DNA from: Streptomyces caniferus
GTDB lineage: Bacteria > Actinomycetota > Actinomycetes > Streptomycetales > Streptomycetaceae
DNA length: 64,000 nucleotides
Direction of reading: 5' to 3'
Assembly: GCF_009811555.1 (NCBI RefSeq)
Contig: NZ_BLIN01000005.1
Location: forward strand, 4,826,976 to 4,890,975
Shown here: positions 51,655-59,845 of the stretch, one piece after another
Layout: each line of letters starts with the position of its first letter
Numbering within the stretch: the first letter of the stretch is position 1
Translations under genes and position numbers: made by a program
Notes under the pieces: model-generated
What the model saw: the letters and a program-made list of their open reading frames with translations, nothing else
Databases searched by the model: none
Told to the model about the DNA's origin: nothing

Positions 51655-52053
51655 ATGATCAAGAAGGTTTTGGCGACCGCAGCCGCGGCTGCCTCCATTG
51701 TCGGTGTGGCCGCCGCTGCCGCCCCCGCGGCGATGGCGATCGGCAACCAGCACGGCACGTCTTCCGTCAACGGCAACGGCGCGCGGGAGTACTTCGGAAA
51801 CTCCACCACCTACGGCTACATGAGCCCGCAGATCGGCCTGATCCAGGGCTCGCTGAACAAGCCCTGCCTGGCTCTGGGCAAGCTGAACCTCCAGGGTGCC
51901 GGCGGGCTCGTGCTGCAGGACCTCAACATCCTGTCGTCGCCGCAGAACCAGCAGTGCACCGAGAACTCCACCCAGGCCAAGGGTGACGAGCCGCTGTCGC
52001 ACATCCTGGACAACATCCCGGTCCTTTCCGGCAACGGCGCCGGCAACCACTGA
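51655..52053 (+). CDS. Rodlin 2
   Basis: 132 residues from ATG 51655 (MIKKVLA, matching rodlin 1; an upstream in-frame extension from 51577 is rejected). Signal peptide, then NQHGTSSVNGNGAREYFGNSTT, GLIQGSLNKPC, LSSPQNQQCTENSTQ and SGNGAGNH. Closest to rodlin 1 (identical MIKKVLAT start and NQQCTENSTQAKGDE). The two cysteines are conserved. Confidence 0.95.
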   Translation: MIKKVLATAAAAASIVGVAAAAAPAAMAIGNQHGTSSVNGNGAREYFGNSTTYGYMSPQIGLIQGSLNKPCLALGKLNLQGAGGLVLQDLNILSSPQNQQCTENSTQAKGDEPLSHILDNIPVLSGNGAGNH

Positions 52054-52195
52054 CCGGCTGAGCAGCACCCGGGCCGTCCGGTCCTCCTTCTTCCGGGCGA
52101 CCCGGGTTTCTGCTGTCCGGCGTCGGCCCGGAAATGTTATTCGCTCGTGACTCGACGCCGGTGCGCCGATCGTTAGGAATGTTGTGTGGAGGGAA

Positions 52196-52246
52196 GCATG
52201 CCAATGCCCTGGCGAGATTGATGGGGCTGCCAGGGCATTGGCATGC
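52196..52246 (+). repeat. Long inverted repeat after rodlin 2
   Basis: An 18-bp perfect inverted repeat (52196-52213 and 52229-52246, arm gcatgccaatgccctggc) with a 15-nt loop, in the 450-bp gap before rodlin 3. A second hairpin follows at 52262. Confidence 0.75.
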
Positions 52247-52261
52247 CGTCCGTATCGGGAG

Positions 52262-52305
52262 CAGGGCCCGCGATTCCGTTCATCGGAGTCGCGGGCCCTG
52301 TTTCG
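52262..52305 (+). terminator. Hairpin terminator before rodlin 3
   Basis: A 17-bp stem with one mismatch (arms of CAGGGCCCGCGATTCCG type at 52262-52278 and 52284-52300), followed by TTT. Terminates transcription from the rodlin 2 side. Confidence 0.75.
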
Positions 52306-52503
52306 TGCGACGGGAATTGGCGCGCCGGAACGACAAGTCGCATTGTCGGTACGCGAATTGGCGCGAGGTTGAGCGGCGGTAAGGGCAGATATGCAGACCT
52401 GGTACCAGCTATTCGGGTGATGGTGCAGAACCCGAGCCGGTGTGGCGGGTTGTTCAAACAGGGCTCCCGTGTCGGGAGTTTCTTCTCCTGAAGGGTTTGC
52501 GTG

Positions 52504-52899
52504 ATGAAGAAGATGATGGCGGGCGCGGCTGTGGCGGCGTCGCTGATCGGTATTTCCGCTGCGGCCGCGCCTGAGGCCATGGCGATCGGTGACCAGAAGG
52601 GCACCGCCACGGTCAACGGAAACGGCGCGGCGTCGGTCTACGGCAACTCCACCACGCGCGGTGACCTGAGCACCCAGCTCGGCCTCGTCCAGGGCTCGCT
52701 GAACGACCTGTGCCTCGGCCTCGGCAAGGTGAACGTCCAGGCCCTCGCCGCGATCCAGGCGCAGGACCTCAACATCCTGTCCAGCCCGCAGAACCAGCAG
52801 TGCACCAAGAACTCGACGCAGGCCAAGGGTGACGAGGCGCTGTCGCACATCATCGACGACATCCCGATCCTCTCCGGGAACGGCGTCGGCAACCACTGA
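52504..52899 (+). CDS. Rodlin 3
   Basis: 131 residues from ATG 52504 (GAAGGG eight bases upstream; GTG 52501 is also possible). Signal peptide KKMMAGAAVAASLIGISAAA, then DQKGTATVNGNGAASVYGNSTT, VQGSLNDLCLGLG, LSSPQNQQCTKNSTQ and SGNGVGNH. Both cysteines conserved. The most divergent of the three (NDLC instead of NKPC, TKNST instead of TENST). Confidence 0.95.
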   Translation: MKKMMAGAAVAASLIGISAAAAPEAMAIGDQKGTATVNGNGAASVYGNSTTRGDLSTQLGLVQGSLNDLCLGLGKVNVQALAAIQAQDLNILSSPQNQQCTKNSTQAKGDEALSHIIDDIPILSGNGVGNH

Positions 52900-53042
52900 G
52901 GCCGACCGGCCTCGGCCGTTCCACCGCTTGTGTCTCCGGGCGGTCGGCGCCGCGTAAGCGCTGCCGGCCGCCCGGTCGTGCAAGCGGAACGGGGGGTGCG
53001 GGTGGTGACCCGTACGCAATGACTGCACAGAAGGGACGAGAG

Positions 53043-53651
53043 ATGCGACAGAGCCTGAAGACGTGCGTGTTCGTGGCGGCGGCGGCGTCGGGCGTGCTCG
53101 GCGCGGGCGGCGGCGTGGCGTATGCGGATGCCGGTGCCGCGGGCGGCGCGACGAACTCTCCCGGGGTGCTGTCCGGGAACAACATCCAGGTGACCGTGGA
53201 CACCCCGGTCAATGTGTGTGGCAACTCGGTCGACGGGGGCGCGGCGCTCAACCCGGCCATGGGCGCCTCGTGCGGAAACGGTGCGGCGCCCGTGGCGGCC
53301 GCCCAGCGGCCCCTGGCCGCCGCTCCGCCACCCCCGGCGGCACACCGGCGGGCCCCGGGGTCCGCCCCGAAGCACGCGGCCCCGGAGTCGGCGCCGCGGG
53401 TACGGCCGCAGGCGGAGCCGCCGGCCGGGACGGCGCCGAAGCATGCCAGGACGTCCATGGCCGATCCCGCGGCAGGGCCCGCGGCGCGGTCCGTGCGCGA
53501 GGGAGCGGGGGCGCGGACCGGGACGTCGGCGGGCTCCGCGCTGCTGGCGTCCACCGGGCCCGGCGAGCTGGGCATGGTGGCCGGTGTGGGCGGCGGGCTG
53601 CTGGTGGGCGGGGCGCTGCTGCTGCGCCGGGCCGGTACGCGCCGCAGATGA
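53043..53651 (+). CDS. Long chaplin with sortase-type C-terminus
   Basis: 202 residues from ATG 53043. Signal peptide, one chaplin domain at about residues 36-75 (GVLSGNNIQVTVDTPVNVCG, ALNPAMGASC), then a Pro/Ala/Arg-rich spacer of about 95 residues, and a C-terminal cell-wall sorting end: LASTG, a hydrophobic segment of about 19 residues and a basic RRAGTRRR tail. Streptomyces sortases recognise LAxTG, so it should be covalently fixed to peptidoglycan. Known long chaplins have two chaplin domains; this has one. Confidence 0.9.
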   Translation: MRQSLKTCVFVAAAASGVLGAGGGVAYADAGAAGGATNSPGVLSGNNIQVTVDTPVNVCGNSVDGGAALNPAMGASCGNGAAPVAAAQRPLAAAPPPPAAHRRAPGSAPKHAAPESAPRVRPQAEPPAGTAPKHARTSMADPAAGPAARSVREGAGARTGTSAGSALLASTGPGELGMVAGVGGGLLVGGALLLRRAGTRRR

Positions 53652-54041
53652 GCGCGGCCTTGTCCGCGGCGGCCGATGCCGGGGGCGCCGGGGGCTGGGC
53701 GGCCGGCCGAGCGGGTCCGGCGGGCCGCTCGGCCTGGGCCGCCCGGTCGAGTCGGCCGTCGGCATCGCCGGACGACTCGACCGTGGGCCGTCGTACCGCT
53801 GCCCCGGGCGCGCTGCGGCTGGAAGGCACCCTGGGGGGCGTACGACGGATCGTGCGGATCAACGCGTGAAGGCCTTGCCCGGCACGGGAAGGATCGTTCT
53901 TTCGCTCATTGGTGGGGACCCGCCTGCCGGGTGTTTGGAGCGGGGCGGAGCCCAAAGCGCCGCGGGGCCGTGCCGCTCGCTGCGGGCTCTGGCAAAATTG
54001 GGGTGAAAGCCGCAAAAGTGATGGGTCGATGAGGTGGGGCC
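53652..54041. other. Intergenic region, no gene seen
   Basis: About 390 bases between the chaplin and the nitrilase gene; frames open through it lack ribosome sites and recognisable composition. No clear terminator found. Confidence 0.45.
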
Positions 54042-54887
54042 ATGCTCGTTGCGCTGGCGCAGACGGACTGTGTACTGGGCGAGGTGGCAGCGAACCTCGA
54101 TATCGCCCGTGAGCAGATCGAGCAGGCGGCGGCGCAGGCTGCGGACCTTGTCGTCTTTCCCGAACTGAGCCTGCACGGCTACCACTTGGGCGCGCTCAAG
54201 CGCGATGAGTCCCTCGAGGCGAACGATGCGCGGCTGCTGGAGCTCAGCACCCTCGGCCCCGATGTGCTGGTCGGCTTCCATGAGCACACCAGTCTGCGGG
54301 CGTACAACACCGCGGCGCACTACTCGGCCGGCGCGCTGGTGCATGCCCACCGCAAGCTGTACCTCCCCAACTACCTGGCCTGGGAGGAGCGCAAGCACGT
54401 CAGCCCGGGGCAGTCGCTGCGCGCGTACGAGCTGAAGCGGGCCAGGAGCGGCGGCCGGGGCGCGACGCTGATCTGCAATGACGCCTGGCAGCCGACGCTG
54501 CCGTGGCTGGCGGTGCAGGACGGCGCCGAGGTGCTGTTCATCCCGACGAACAGCGCGGCGAGCCTGGATCCGGAGGCGATGGACACCGGGCTCTACTGGG
54601 ACACCCTGCTGTCCTATACGGCGAAGATGCTGCAGTGCTGGGTGGTCTTCGTCAATCGCGTGGGCAATGAGCACGGCGCGGCGTTCTGGGGCGGCTCGCG
54701 GGTGGTGGACCCGCGCGGCGCGGTGGTGGCGCAGGCACCGAAATGGGAGCCCTCGGTGATCACCGTCGAGATCGATCTCGCCGAGGCGCGGCGGCAGCGC
54801 CGTGCGGTGCCGCTGGTCGCCGAGGCCCGGCTGGGGCTGATCGACCGCGAGGTGCGGCGGCTGATCGACGAGGGCGGCGACCACTGA
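54042..54887 (+). CDS. Carbon-nitrogen hydrolase (nitrilase superfamily)
   Basis: 281 residues from ATG 54042 (GTGGGG upstream). The catalytic Glu-Lys-Cys triad is clear: Glu in VVFPELSLHGY, Lys in HRKLYLPNYLAWEE, Cys in TLICNDAWQP near residue 146. Hydrolyses non-peptide C-N bonds (amides, ureas or carbamoyl groups); the CNDAW motif points to amidase/carbamoylase-like members rather than true nitrilases. Substrate not visible. Transcribed towards tatA, which is on the other strand. Confidence 0.9.
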   Translation: MLVALAQTDCVLGEVAANLDIAREQIEQAAAQAADLVVFPELSLHGYHLGALKRDESLEANDARLLELSTLGPDVLVGFHEHTSLRAYNTAAHYSAGALVHAHRKLYLPNYLAWEERKHVSPGQSLRAYELKRARSGGRGATLICNDAWQPTLPWLAVQDGAEVLFIPTNSAASLDPEAMDTGLYWDTLLSYTAKMLQCWVVFVNRVGNEHGAAFWGGSRVVDPRGAVVAQAPKWEPSVITVEIDLAEARRQRRAVPLVAEARLGLIDREVRRLIDEGGDH

Positions 54888-54905
54888 GGGGCCGGCGGGC
54901 CGGCC

Positions 54906-55121
54906 TCAGTGGCGGGCGGCGGTCTCCGGACGGGGGGCGGACTCCGGGCGGGGCGCCTCGGCCGGCTCGTCGCCCTTGAGGGCCTTGGCCTCGGACTTGA
55001 GGATGCGCATCGAGCGGCCCAGGCCGCGCGCCATGTCGGGCAGCTTCTTCGAACCGAAGAGCAGCACGAGTACCGCGATGATCAGGATCAGATGCCAGGG
55101 CTCGAAGGCGTTGCGGAGCAT
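54906..55121 (-). CDS. tatA: TatA-type twin-arginine translocase protein
   Basis: 71 residues. A membrane helix ([31 protein letters not shown]) followed by an amphipathic helix with the FGxKKLP hinge characteristic of TatA/E, then a short acidic/Pro tail. Forms the pore of the Tat system for folded proteins. It stands alone, without tatB or tatC nearby, so it is probably a second TatA in addition to the main tat operon. Confidence 0.9.
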   Translation of the reverse strand: MLRNAFEPWHLILIIAVLVLLFGSKKLPDMARGLGRSMRILKSEAKALKGDEPAEAPRPESAPRPETAARH

Positions 55122-55235
55122 GGGCGCGCTCGCTTTCGTCGGGAGGGTCAGCGGACGTTCTGTCCAGTATTACCCGAACGTTCCGGCCGTCCGGTCCAGG
55201 GGTCGCCCCCCGGGGCCGGACGGCCGGCGGCACGG

Positions 55236-55463
55236 CTACCAGCTCGCCTTGCGGACCCCCGGCTGGTGGCCCGCGTGCGCCTGCTCGCGCAGCCGTCCCC
55301 GGGACAGTCCGAAGGCGCGGAGGTAGCCGCGCGGGTGCCCGTCGACGCTGTCGCGGTTGCGCACCCGGGTGGTACTGGCGTCCCGCGGCCCGCAGGAGAG
55401 CTCGCCGCGGGCGGCGGTCGCGCGGCGCCTCCCGTTCTTGGTGATCTTGCTCTGCTTGGCCAT
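55236..55463 (-). pseudogene. rpsN-type (S14) gene with internal deletion
   Basis: 75 codons from ATG 55463. The ends match S14: [20 protein letters not shown] at the start and [39 protein letters not shown], LPGVxKxSW-like KASW at the end. But about 25 residues between the two parts are missing compared with normal S14 (101 residues). The stop of the L28 remnant overlaps its start (TGATG). Whether the shortened protein can still assemble is doubtful; treated as decaying. Streptomyces usually have zinc-independent S14 copies of this kind next to L28 and L33. Confidence 0.7.
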
Positions 55464-55543
55464 CAGACCTTCTCCCCTCGTGCGCGGATCCGGGCGACGG
55501 CCGCCTCGATGCCGATCGTGTCCACGGTCTTGATCTTGGGGAA
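55463..55543 (-). pseudogene. rpmB-type (L28) C-terminal stub
   Basis: 26 codons, [20 protein letters not shown] then ARGEKV, end exactly as L28 does; the N-terminal two-thirds are gone and the opposite strand is occupied by L33-like sequence. A clear remnant. Confidence 0.7.
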
Positions 55544-55545
55544 CG

Positions 55546-55740
55546 GTGCCGGCGGTGGACCGGAGCAAGGGGGCCCCTGTCACGTACGTGACCCGCAAGA
55601 ACAGTCGTAACCCCCAGCCTTCGGCCGGGAGGTGCCCCCGTCGCCGGGTCACCCGAGTCCGTGCGCATCAGCAGCGGCAGCTGTCCCGGGCGATCAAGAA
55701 CGCACGGGAGATGGCGCTGCTCCCGTATGCGTCACGGTGA
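55546..55740 (+). pseudogene. L33-S18 chimeric remnant (rpmG'-rpsR')
   Basis: 65 codons in one frame. Bases 55546-55610 encode an L33-like start ([19 protein letters not shown]); then 55611-55639 is a GC-rich repeat; then 55640-55740 encode the end of S18 ([32 protein letters not shown]). L33 lacks its own end and S18 its N-terminus (including the RNA-binding half). The joint at a repeat suggests deletion of the material between. Part of a degraded alternative ribosomal-protein cluster. Confidence 0.7.
55611..55639. repeat. GC-rich cccccagccttcgg-type repeat
   Basis: A 29-bp CCCCCAGCC...GGTGCCCCC element located exactly where the L33 and S18 fragments join. I know very similar elements as dispersed repeats in many Streptomyces genomes; here it may have mediated the deletion. 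Confidence 0.5.
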
Positions 55741-56154
55741 CGGCCGCCTCCTGGTGACGGGTGCCGTCCGGTGACGCGTGCCCTCCGGTGGCGGCGGGAG
55801 GCCCCCTGCGCGTGAGGCGCGGGTGCCTCCCGGCTGTGACGGGCCGAACGCGGTCCGGTGCGCGCGCCCGTCCGGCCGGGTGTCCGCCCGTGCCCCTGGA
55901 ACCCGCAGCACGTGGCGCACGTCTCTCCCTCGGTGGTGAGGGCTTCGGGCCGGGTGGTCCGTACCAGCTACGGGGCGCGCCTCATCAGGGGCGATGGCCG
56001 GCGGCCGGTGTCGGGGGAGGATCTGGCCGGGGCGCTCGACGAGCTGTGACCGGCTCTGCACCGGCTGTCGTGCACGTGCATCTGCGCATGCATCCGCATG
56101 AGAACGCAGCTATGCTCCCGGGCAGTTGACACCATTTATCACCGGGAGACCCCT
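55741..56154. other. Intergenic region, no gene seen
   Basis: About 410 bases before the DUF397 gene. Frames here lack ribosome sites. TTGACA at 56126-56131 lies too close to the start to be an ordinary -35. GGGAG (56144-56148) is the ribosome site of the next gene. Confidence 0.45.
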
Positions 56155-56394
56155 GTGCTCCACGCATACAACGGCATGGCCGCCACGGATCTCCGCGATG
56201 TGGCATGGCAGAAGAGCAGGCACAGCAACTCCCAGGGCTCCTGCGTGGAGTTCGCCAAGCTGCCCGGGGGTGACATCGCGGTACGCAACTCCCGCTTCCC
56301 GGACGGTCCCGCGCTCGTCTACACCCCGGCCGAGGTCCGGGCGATGCTGCTCGGCATCAAGGACGGGGAGTTCGACCATCTCGTACGGGACTGA
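56155..56394 (+). CDS. DUF397 domain protein (BldB-like)
   Basis: 79 residues from GTG 56155. One DUF397 domain: DVAWQKSRHSNSQGSCVEFAK, IAVRNSRFPDGPALVYTPAE, AMLLGIKDGEFD. Streptomyces have dozens of these small proteins, usually next to an XRE/DUF5753 regulator and an anti-sigma-like ATPase, as here (56510 and 57306). BldB of S. coelicolor, needed for aerial growth, is a member. Exact biochemistry is unresolved. Confidence 0.9.
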   Translation: MLHAYNGMAATDLRDVAWQKSRHSNSQGSCVEFAKLPGGDIAVRNSRFPDGPALVYTPAEVRAMLLGIKDGEFDHLVRD

Positions 56395-56509
56395 GCGCCC
56401 GAGGGTGTCCGGGCGGCCGTAGCGGTACACGGGCCGCAGGGCCGGCGCGGTCCGCGCACACGGCAACCGGGCGCCCGTACATGACGGTGCGCCCGGTGTG
56501 AGGGAGCGG

Positions 56510-56992
56510 CTACGGCAGCCGGAAGAGCGCCCACACGATCTTGCCGTGGGCGGCACCGGCCAGCGGATGCCAGCCCCAGCTGTCGCTGAAGGAGTCCACG
56601 AGGTACAGCCCCCGCCCCGACTCCGCGGCCGAATCCGCCTCGCCGGCGACCGGTGAGTCGTCGCTCGGGTCCCGTACGGCGCAGATCAGCCGGGAGGACC
56701 AGCGCATCAGATGCAGCCGGGCGGGCGGGGTGGCGTCGTGGTGCTCCGGAGCGGCCAGGATCGCGTGCCGCAGGGCGTTGGTGACGAGCTCGGAGACCAC
56801 GAGGGCGACCGAGTCGAAGAGATCGTCAAGATCCCAGCCCTGCAGGGTCTCGCGTGTGAACGCACGTGCGCAGCGCACCGATTCGTAGCGTGCCGGGAGC
56901 GTGCGGGATGCGGAGCCGGAGGCGGCCAAGGGGTCGACGGGAGGGAAGCCCTGCCATAACGGCTCGAGCATGGTCAAAACCTTGGTCCCCAT
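56510..56992 (-). CDS. RsbW-like ATP-binding regulator
   Basis: 160 residues from ATG 56992 (AGGAG upstream). HATPase_c fold of anti-sigma-type kinases: LVVSELVTNALRHA (N box), LICAVRDPSDDSP, ESGRGLYLVDSFSDSWGW (G box), GKIVWALF. No histidine phosphorylation site, as in the abundant Streptomyces ATP-binding proteins. Lies between a DUF397 gene and an XRE gene; the three types recur together in actinobacteria. Confidence 0.88.
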   Translation of the reverse strand: MGTKVLTMLEPLWQGFPPVDPLAASGSASRTLPARYESVRCARAFTRETLQGWDLDDLFDSVALVVSELVTNALRHAILAAPEHHDATPPARLHLMRWSSRLICAVRDPSDDSPVAGEADSAAESGRGLYLVDSFSDSWGWHPLAGAAHGKIVWALFRLP

Positions 56993-57305
56993 GCGAGGCA
57001 CTCCTGGCGTTCGCGGACGTCATGACCCTGGCCGGTCAGCCGGATCTGGCGGATCTTTCACGAGCGTGCATGCGTGCGACGCCTATGGTTCCCAATGCGC
57101 GGGACAGATGCAAGGGCAGATGCACGTGCACGTGCCGTGATTGCGCCACCCCGGACCGATTCCTTCCGAATTCTTCCTGCCACTTCATGTGGAGGGCTTG
57201 CGGGAGCCTCACACATCAGTAACCGGATGAGCACTCAACGAAGCCCGAACGTGGCAGACTGCGGCCCACTGTTGGACGGGGTGGGGTCACAGGAGGGTCT
57301 GAGAG
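56993..57305. other. Divergent spacer between ATPase and XRE genes
   Basis: About 310 bases; no gene. Presumed to hold both promoters; no clear hexamers. Confidence 0.45.
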
Positions 57306-58169
57306 GTGTCCGCAAGTGAGTCGAGCGGGTCGGTGGTGCGGCGGATCCTGCTCGGGTCGCAGCTCCGTCGGCTGCGTGAATCGCGCGGGATAACCCGTGA
57401 GGCGGCCGGCTACTCGATCCGTGCGTCCGAATCCAAGATCAGCCGCATGGAGTTGGGCCGCGTGAGCTTCAAGGCACGGGATGTGGAGGACCTGCTCACG
57501 CTGTACGGCGTCGGTGACGCCCAGGAGCGTGAGGCACTGCTGTCCCTGGCGCGCGAGGCGAACGTCGCCGGCTGGTGGCACAGCTACACCGATGTGCTGC
57601 CCGGCTGGTTCCAGACGTATGTGGGCCTGGAAGGCGCCACATCCCTCCTCCGCGTCTACGAAGTCCAGTTCGTGCACGGGCTGTTGCAGACCGAGAGCTA
57701 TGCCCAGGCCGTCGTCAGGCGGGGCATGCCGGATGCCGGGCCCGCCGAGATCGAGCGTCGCGTGGCGCTGCGGATGGAGCGCCAGAAGCTGCTGGTGACC
57801 GAGCGGTCCGCGCAGTTCCACTGTGTGCTGGACGAGGCCGCGCTGCGTCGCCCCTACGGCGAACGGTCCGTCATGCGCGAGCAGTTGAAGCATCTGATCG
57901 ACGTGTCCGAGAGACCGAACGTACGGCTCCAGGTGATGCCCTTCAGTCTGGGAGGGCACGCGGGCGAGAGCGGAGCCTTCACGATGCTCGGCTTCCAGGA
58001 GTCGGGGCTGCCGGACGTCGTCTACCTGGAGCAGCTGACGAGCGCGCTCTATGTGGACAAGCCCGAAGAGGTGGCGCAGTACGCGCGGGTGATGGACCGC
58101 CTCCAGGAGGAGGGGCCGAATCCGGCCGAGACCAGGGACCTGTTGCGTGGTCTACTCCAACTGATGTGA
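57306..58169 (+). CDS. XRE-family regulator with DUF5753
   Basis: 287 residues from GTG 57306. N-terminal helix-turn-helix (LRRLRESRGITREAAGYSIRASESKISRMELGR), then a DUF5753 effector domain (about 100-280) with YEVQFVHGLLQTESYAQAVV, LDEAALRR, LQVMPFSLGGHAGESGAFTML, VYLEQLTSALYVDKPEEV. Likely works with the neighbouring DUF397 and ATP-binding proteins in development or stress control. Intact at both ends. Confidence 0.92.
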   Translation: MSASESSGSVVRRILLGSQLRRLRESRGITREAAGYSIRASESKISRMELGRVSFKARDVEDLLTLYGVGDAQEREALLSLAREANVAGWWHSYTDVLPGWFQTYVGLEGATSLLRVYEVQFVHGLLQTESYAQAVVRRGMPDAGPAEIERRVALRMERQKLLVTERSAQFHCVLDEAALRRPYGERSVMREQLKHLIDVSERPNVRLQVMPFSLGGHAGESGAFTMLGFQESGLPDVVYLEQLTSALYVDKPEEVAQYARVMDRLQEEGPNPAETRDLLRGLLQLM

Positions 58170-58253
58170 CGCATCGGTAGGATGGCGCACCATCAGGAGT
58201 CAGCACCCCCCAATGCGGCGCCCTGAGCGCCCTGTTCTCCAGATCGGGATGGC

Positions 58254-59711
58254 ATGTCCTACTTCGACGAGTTGGCGTATCAGTTCATCGACGGCGAGTG
58301 GCGGTCCGGCAGCGGCTCATGGGACATCGTCGACTTCAATCCTTATAACGGGGAGAAGCTGACCTCCATACCCGTCGCCACGGTCGAGGAGATCGACCAG
58401 GCCTACCGTGCCGCCGAGCGCGCACAACGGGAGTGGGGCGCCACCAATCCGTACACCCGGCGGCTCGTCTTCGAGCGCGCGCTGCGGATCATCGACGACC
58501 GTGAGGCGGAGCTGGCCGAGACGATCGCCGCGGAGGTCGGCGGCACGCTCGTCAAGGTGGGCTTCGAGCTGCATCTGGCCAGGGAGTTCCTGCGCGAGGC
58601 GATCCAGCTCGCGCTGCGCGCCGAGGGCCGCATTCTGCCCTCGCCCATCGACGGCAAGGAGAACCGTCTCTACCGGCTGCCGGTCGGTGTCGTCGGCGTC
58701 ATCAGCCCCTTCAACTTCCCCTTCCTGCTGTCGCTCAAGTCCGTCGCGCCGGCCCTCGCGCTCGGCAACGCCGTCGTCCTCAAGCCGCACCAGAACACCC
58801 CGGTGTGCGGCGGCGGCCTGGTCGCCAGGATCTTCGAGGAGGCGGGGCTGCCGGCGGGCGTGCTCAACGTCGTCGTCACCGACATCGCCGAGATCGGTGA
58901 TGCGCTCATCGAGCACCCGGTGCCCAAGACGATCTCCTTCACCGGCTCCGAGAAGGTCGGCCGGCATGTCGCGACGGTCGCCGCGTCCCACTTCAAGCAC
59001 TCGGTGCTGGAGCTGGGGGGCAACAGCGCACTGGTCGTCCTCGCCGACGCCGATATCGACTACGCGGTGGACGCCGCCGTCTTCAGCCGCTTCGTCCACC
59101 AGGGCCAGGTCTGCATGGCCGCCAACCGCGTGCTCGTGGACCGCGCCGTGGAGCGGGAGTTCACCGAGAAGTTCGTCGCCCGGGTCGCGGCCCTGAAGGT
59201 GGGCGACCCCACCGATCCGCAGACCCATATCGGCCCGCTGATCAACGAGGGGCAGGCCGAGGCGATCGCCTCGCTGGTGGACCGTGCGGTCGCCGACGGC
59301 GCCTCGGCGCTCCTGCACGGCGAGACCCGCGGCACCCTGGTGGCGCCGAGCGTGCTGAGCGGGCTGCCGGAGGACTCCCCGCTGCTGCAGCAGGAGATCT
59401 TCGGGCCCGTCGTGGTGCTGGTCCCGTTCGACGGGGACGACGAGGCGGTGCGGCTCACCAACGCGACGCCGTACGGGCTGAGCGGTGCCGTGCACACCGC
59501 CGACATCGAGCGCGGTGTGCGGTTCGCCAAGCGCATCGAGACGGGGATGTTCCACGTCAACGACGCCACGGTGCACGACGAGCCGATCGTGCCGTTCGGC
59601 GGCGCCAAGAGCTCCGGGGTGGGGCGGCTGAACGGCGACGCGATGGTGGAGGCCTTCACCACCACCAAGTGGATCTCCATTCAGCACGGGCGGTCGCAGT
59701 TCCCGTTCTGA
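58254..59711 (+). CDS. NAD(P)-dependent aldehyde dehydrogenase
   Basis: 485 residues, standard length. Oxidises aldehydes to acids. Motifs: GVVGVISPFNFPF (with Asn), KPHQNTPVCGG, FTGSEKVGRHVA (coenzyme loop), LELGGNSALVVL (general base Glu), FVHQGQVCMAANR (catalytic Cys near 284), QEIFGPVVVLVPF. Closest in style to benzaldehyde/vanillin-type dehydrogenases. Spaced 84 bases after the XRE gene. Confidence 0.95.
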   Translation: MSYFDELAYQFIDGEWRSGSGSWDIVDFNPYNGEKLTSIPVATVEEIDQAYRAAERAQREWGATNPYTRRLVFERALRIIDDREAELAETIAAEVGGTLVKVGFELHLAREFLREAIQLALRAEGRILPSPIDGKENRLYRLPVGVVGVISPFNFPFLLSLKSVAPALALGNAVVLKPHQNTPVCGGGLVARIFEEAGLPAGVLNVVVTDIAEIGDALIEHPVPKTISFTGSEKVGRHVATVAASHFKHSVLELGGNSALVVLADADIDYAVDAAVFSRFVHQGQVCMAANRVLVDRAVEREFTEKFVARVAALKVGDPTDPQTHIGPLINEGQAEAIASLVDRAVADGASALLHGETRGTLVAPSVLSGLPEDSPLLQQEIFGPVVVLVPFDGDDEAVRLTNATPYGLSGAVHTADIERGVRFAKRIETGMFHVNDATVHDEPIVPFGGAKSSGVGRLNGDAMVEAFTTTKWISIQHGRSQFPF

Positions 59712-59845
59712 GGTTCGCGCGGATCCGCGGCGCCCGATGGCGAGTTGCGGACAGAAGCTGACCGCAAGGGCTCCTACCTTGAGTGATGTCGAAAGGCGGA
59801 CGGCGAACTGCCGGCCGTCGAAGGATGTCAGGAAAGGCGGATCCC

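Noticed and set aside
55100..55740. Zur-type operator or an L31 gene in the ribosomal remnant
   Set aside because: Looked for an AT-rich palindrome and L31-like cysteine-free sequence on both strands and saw neither.
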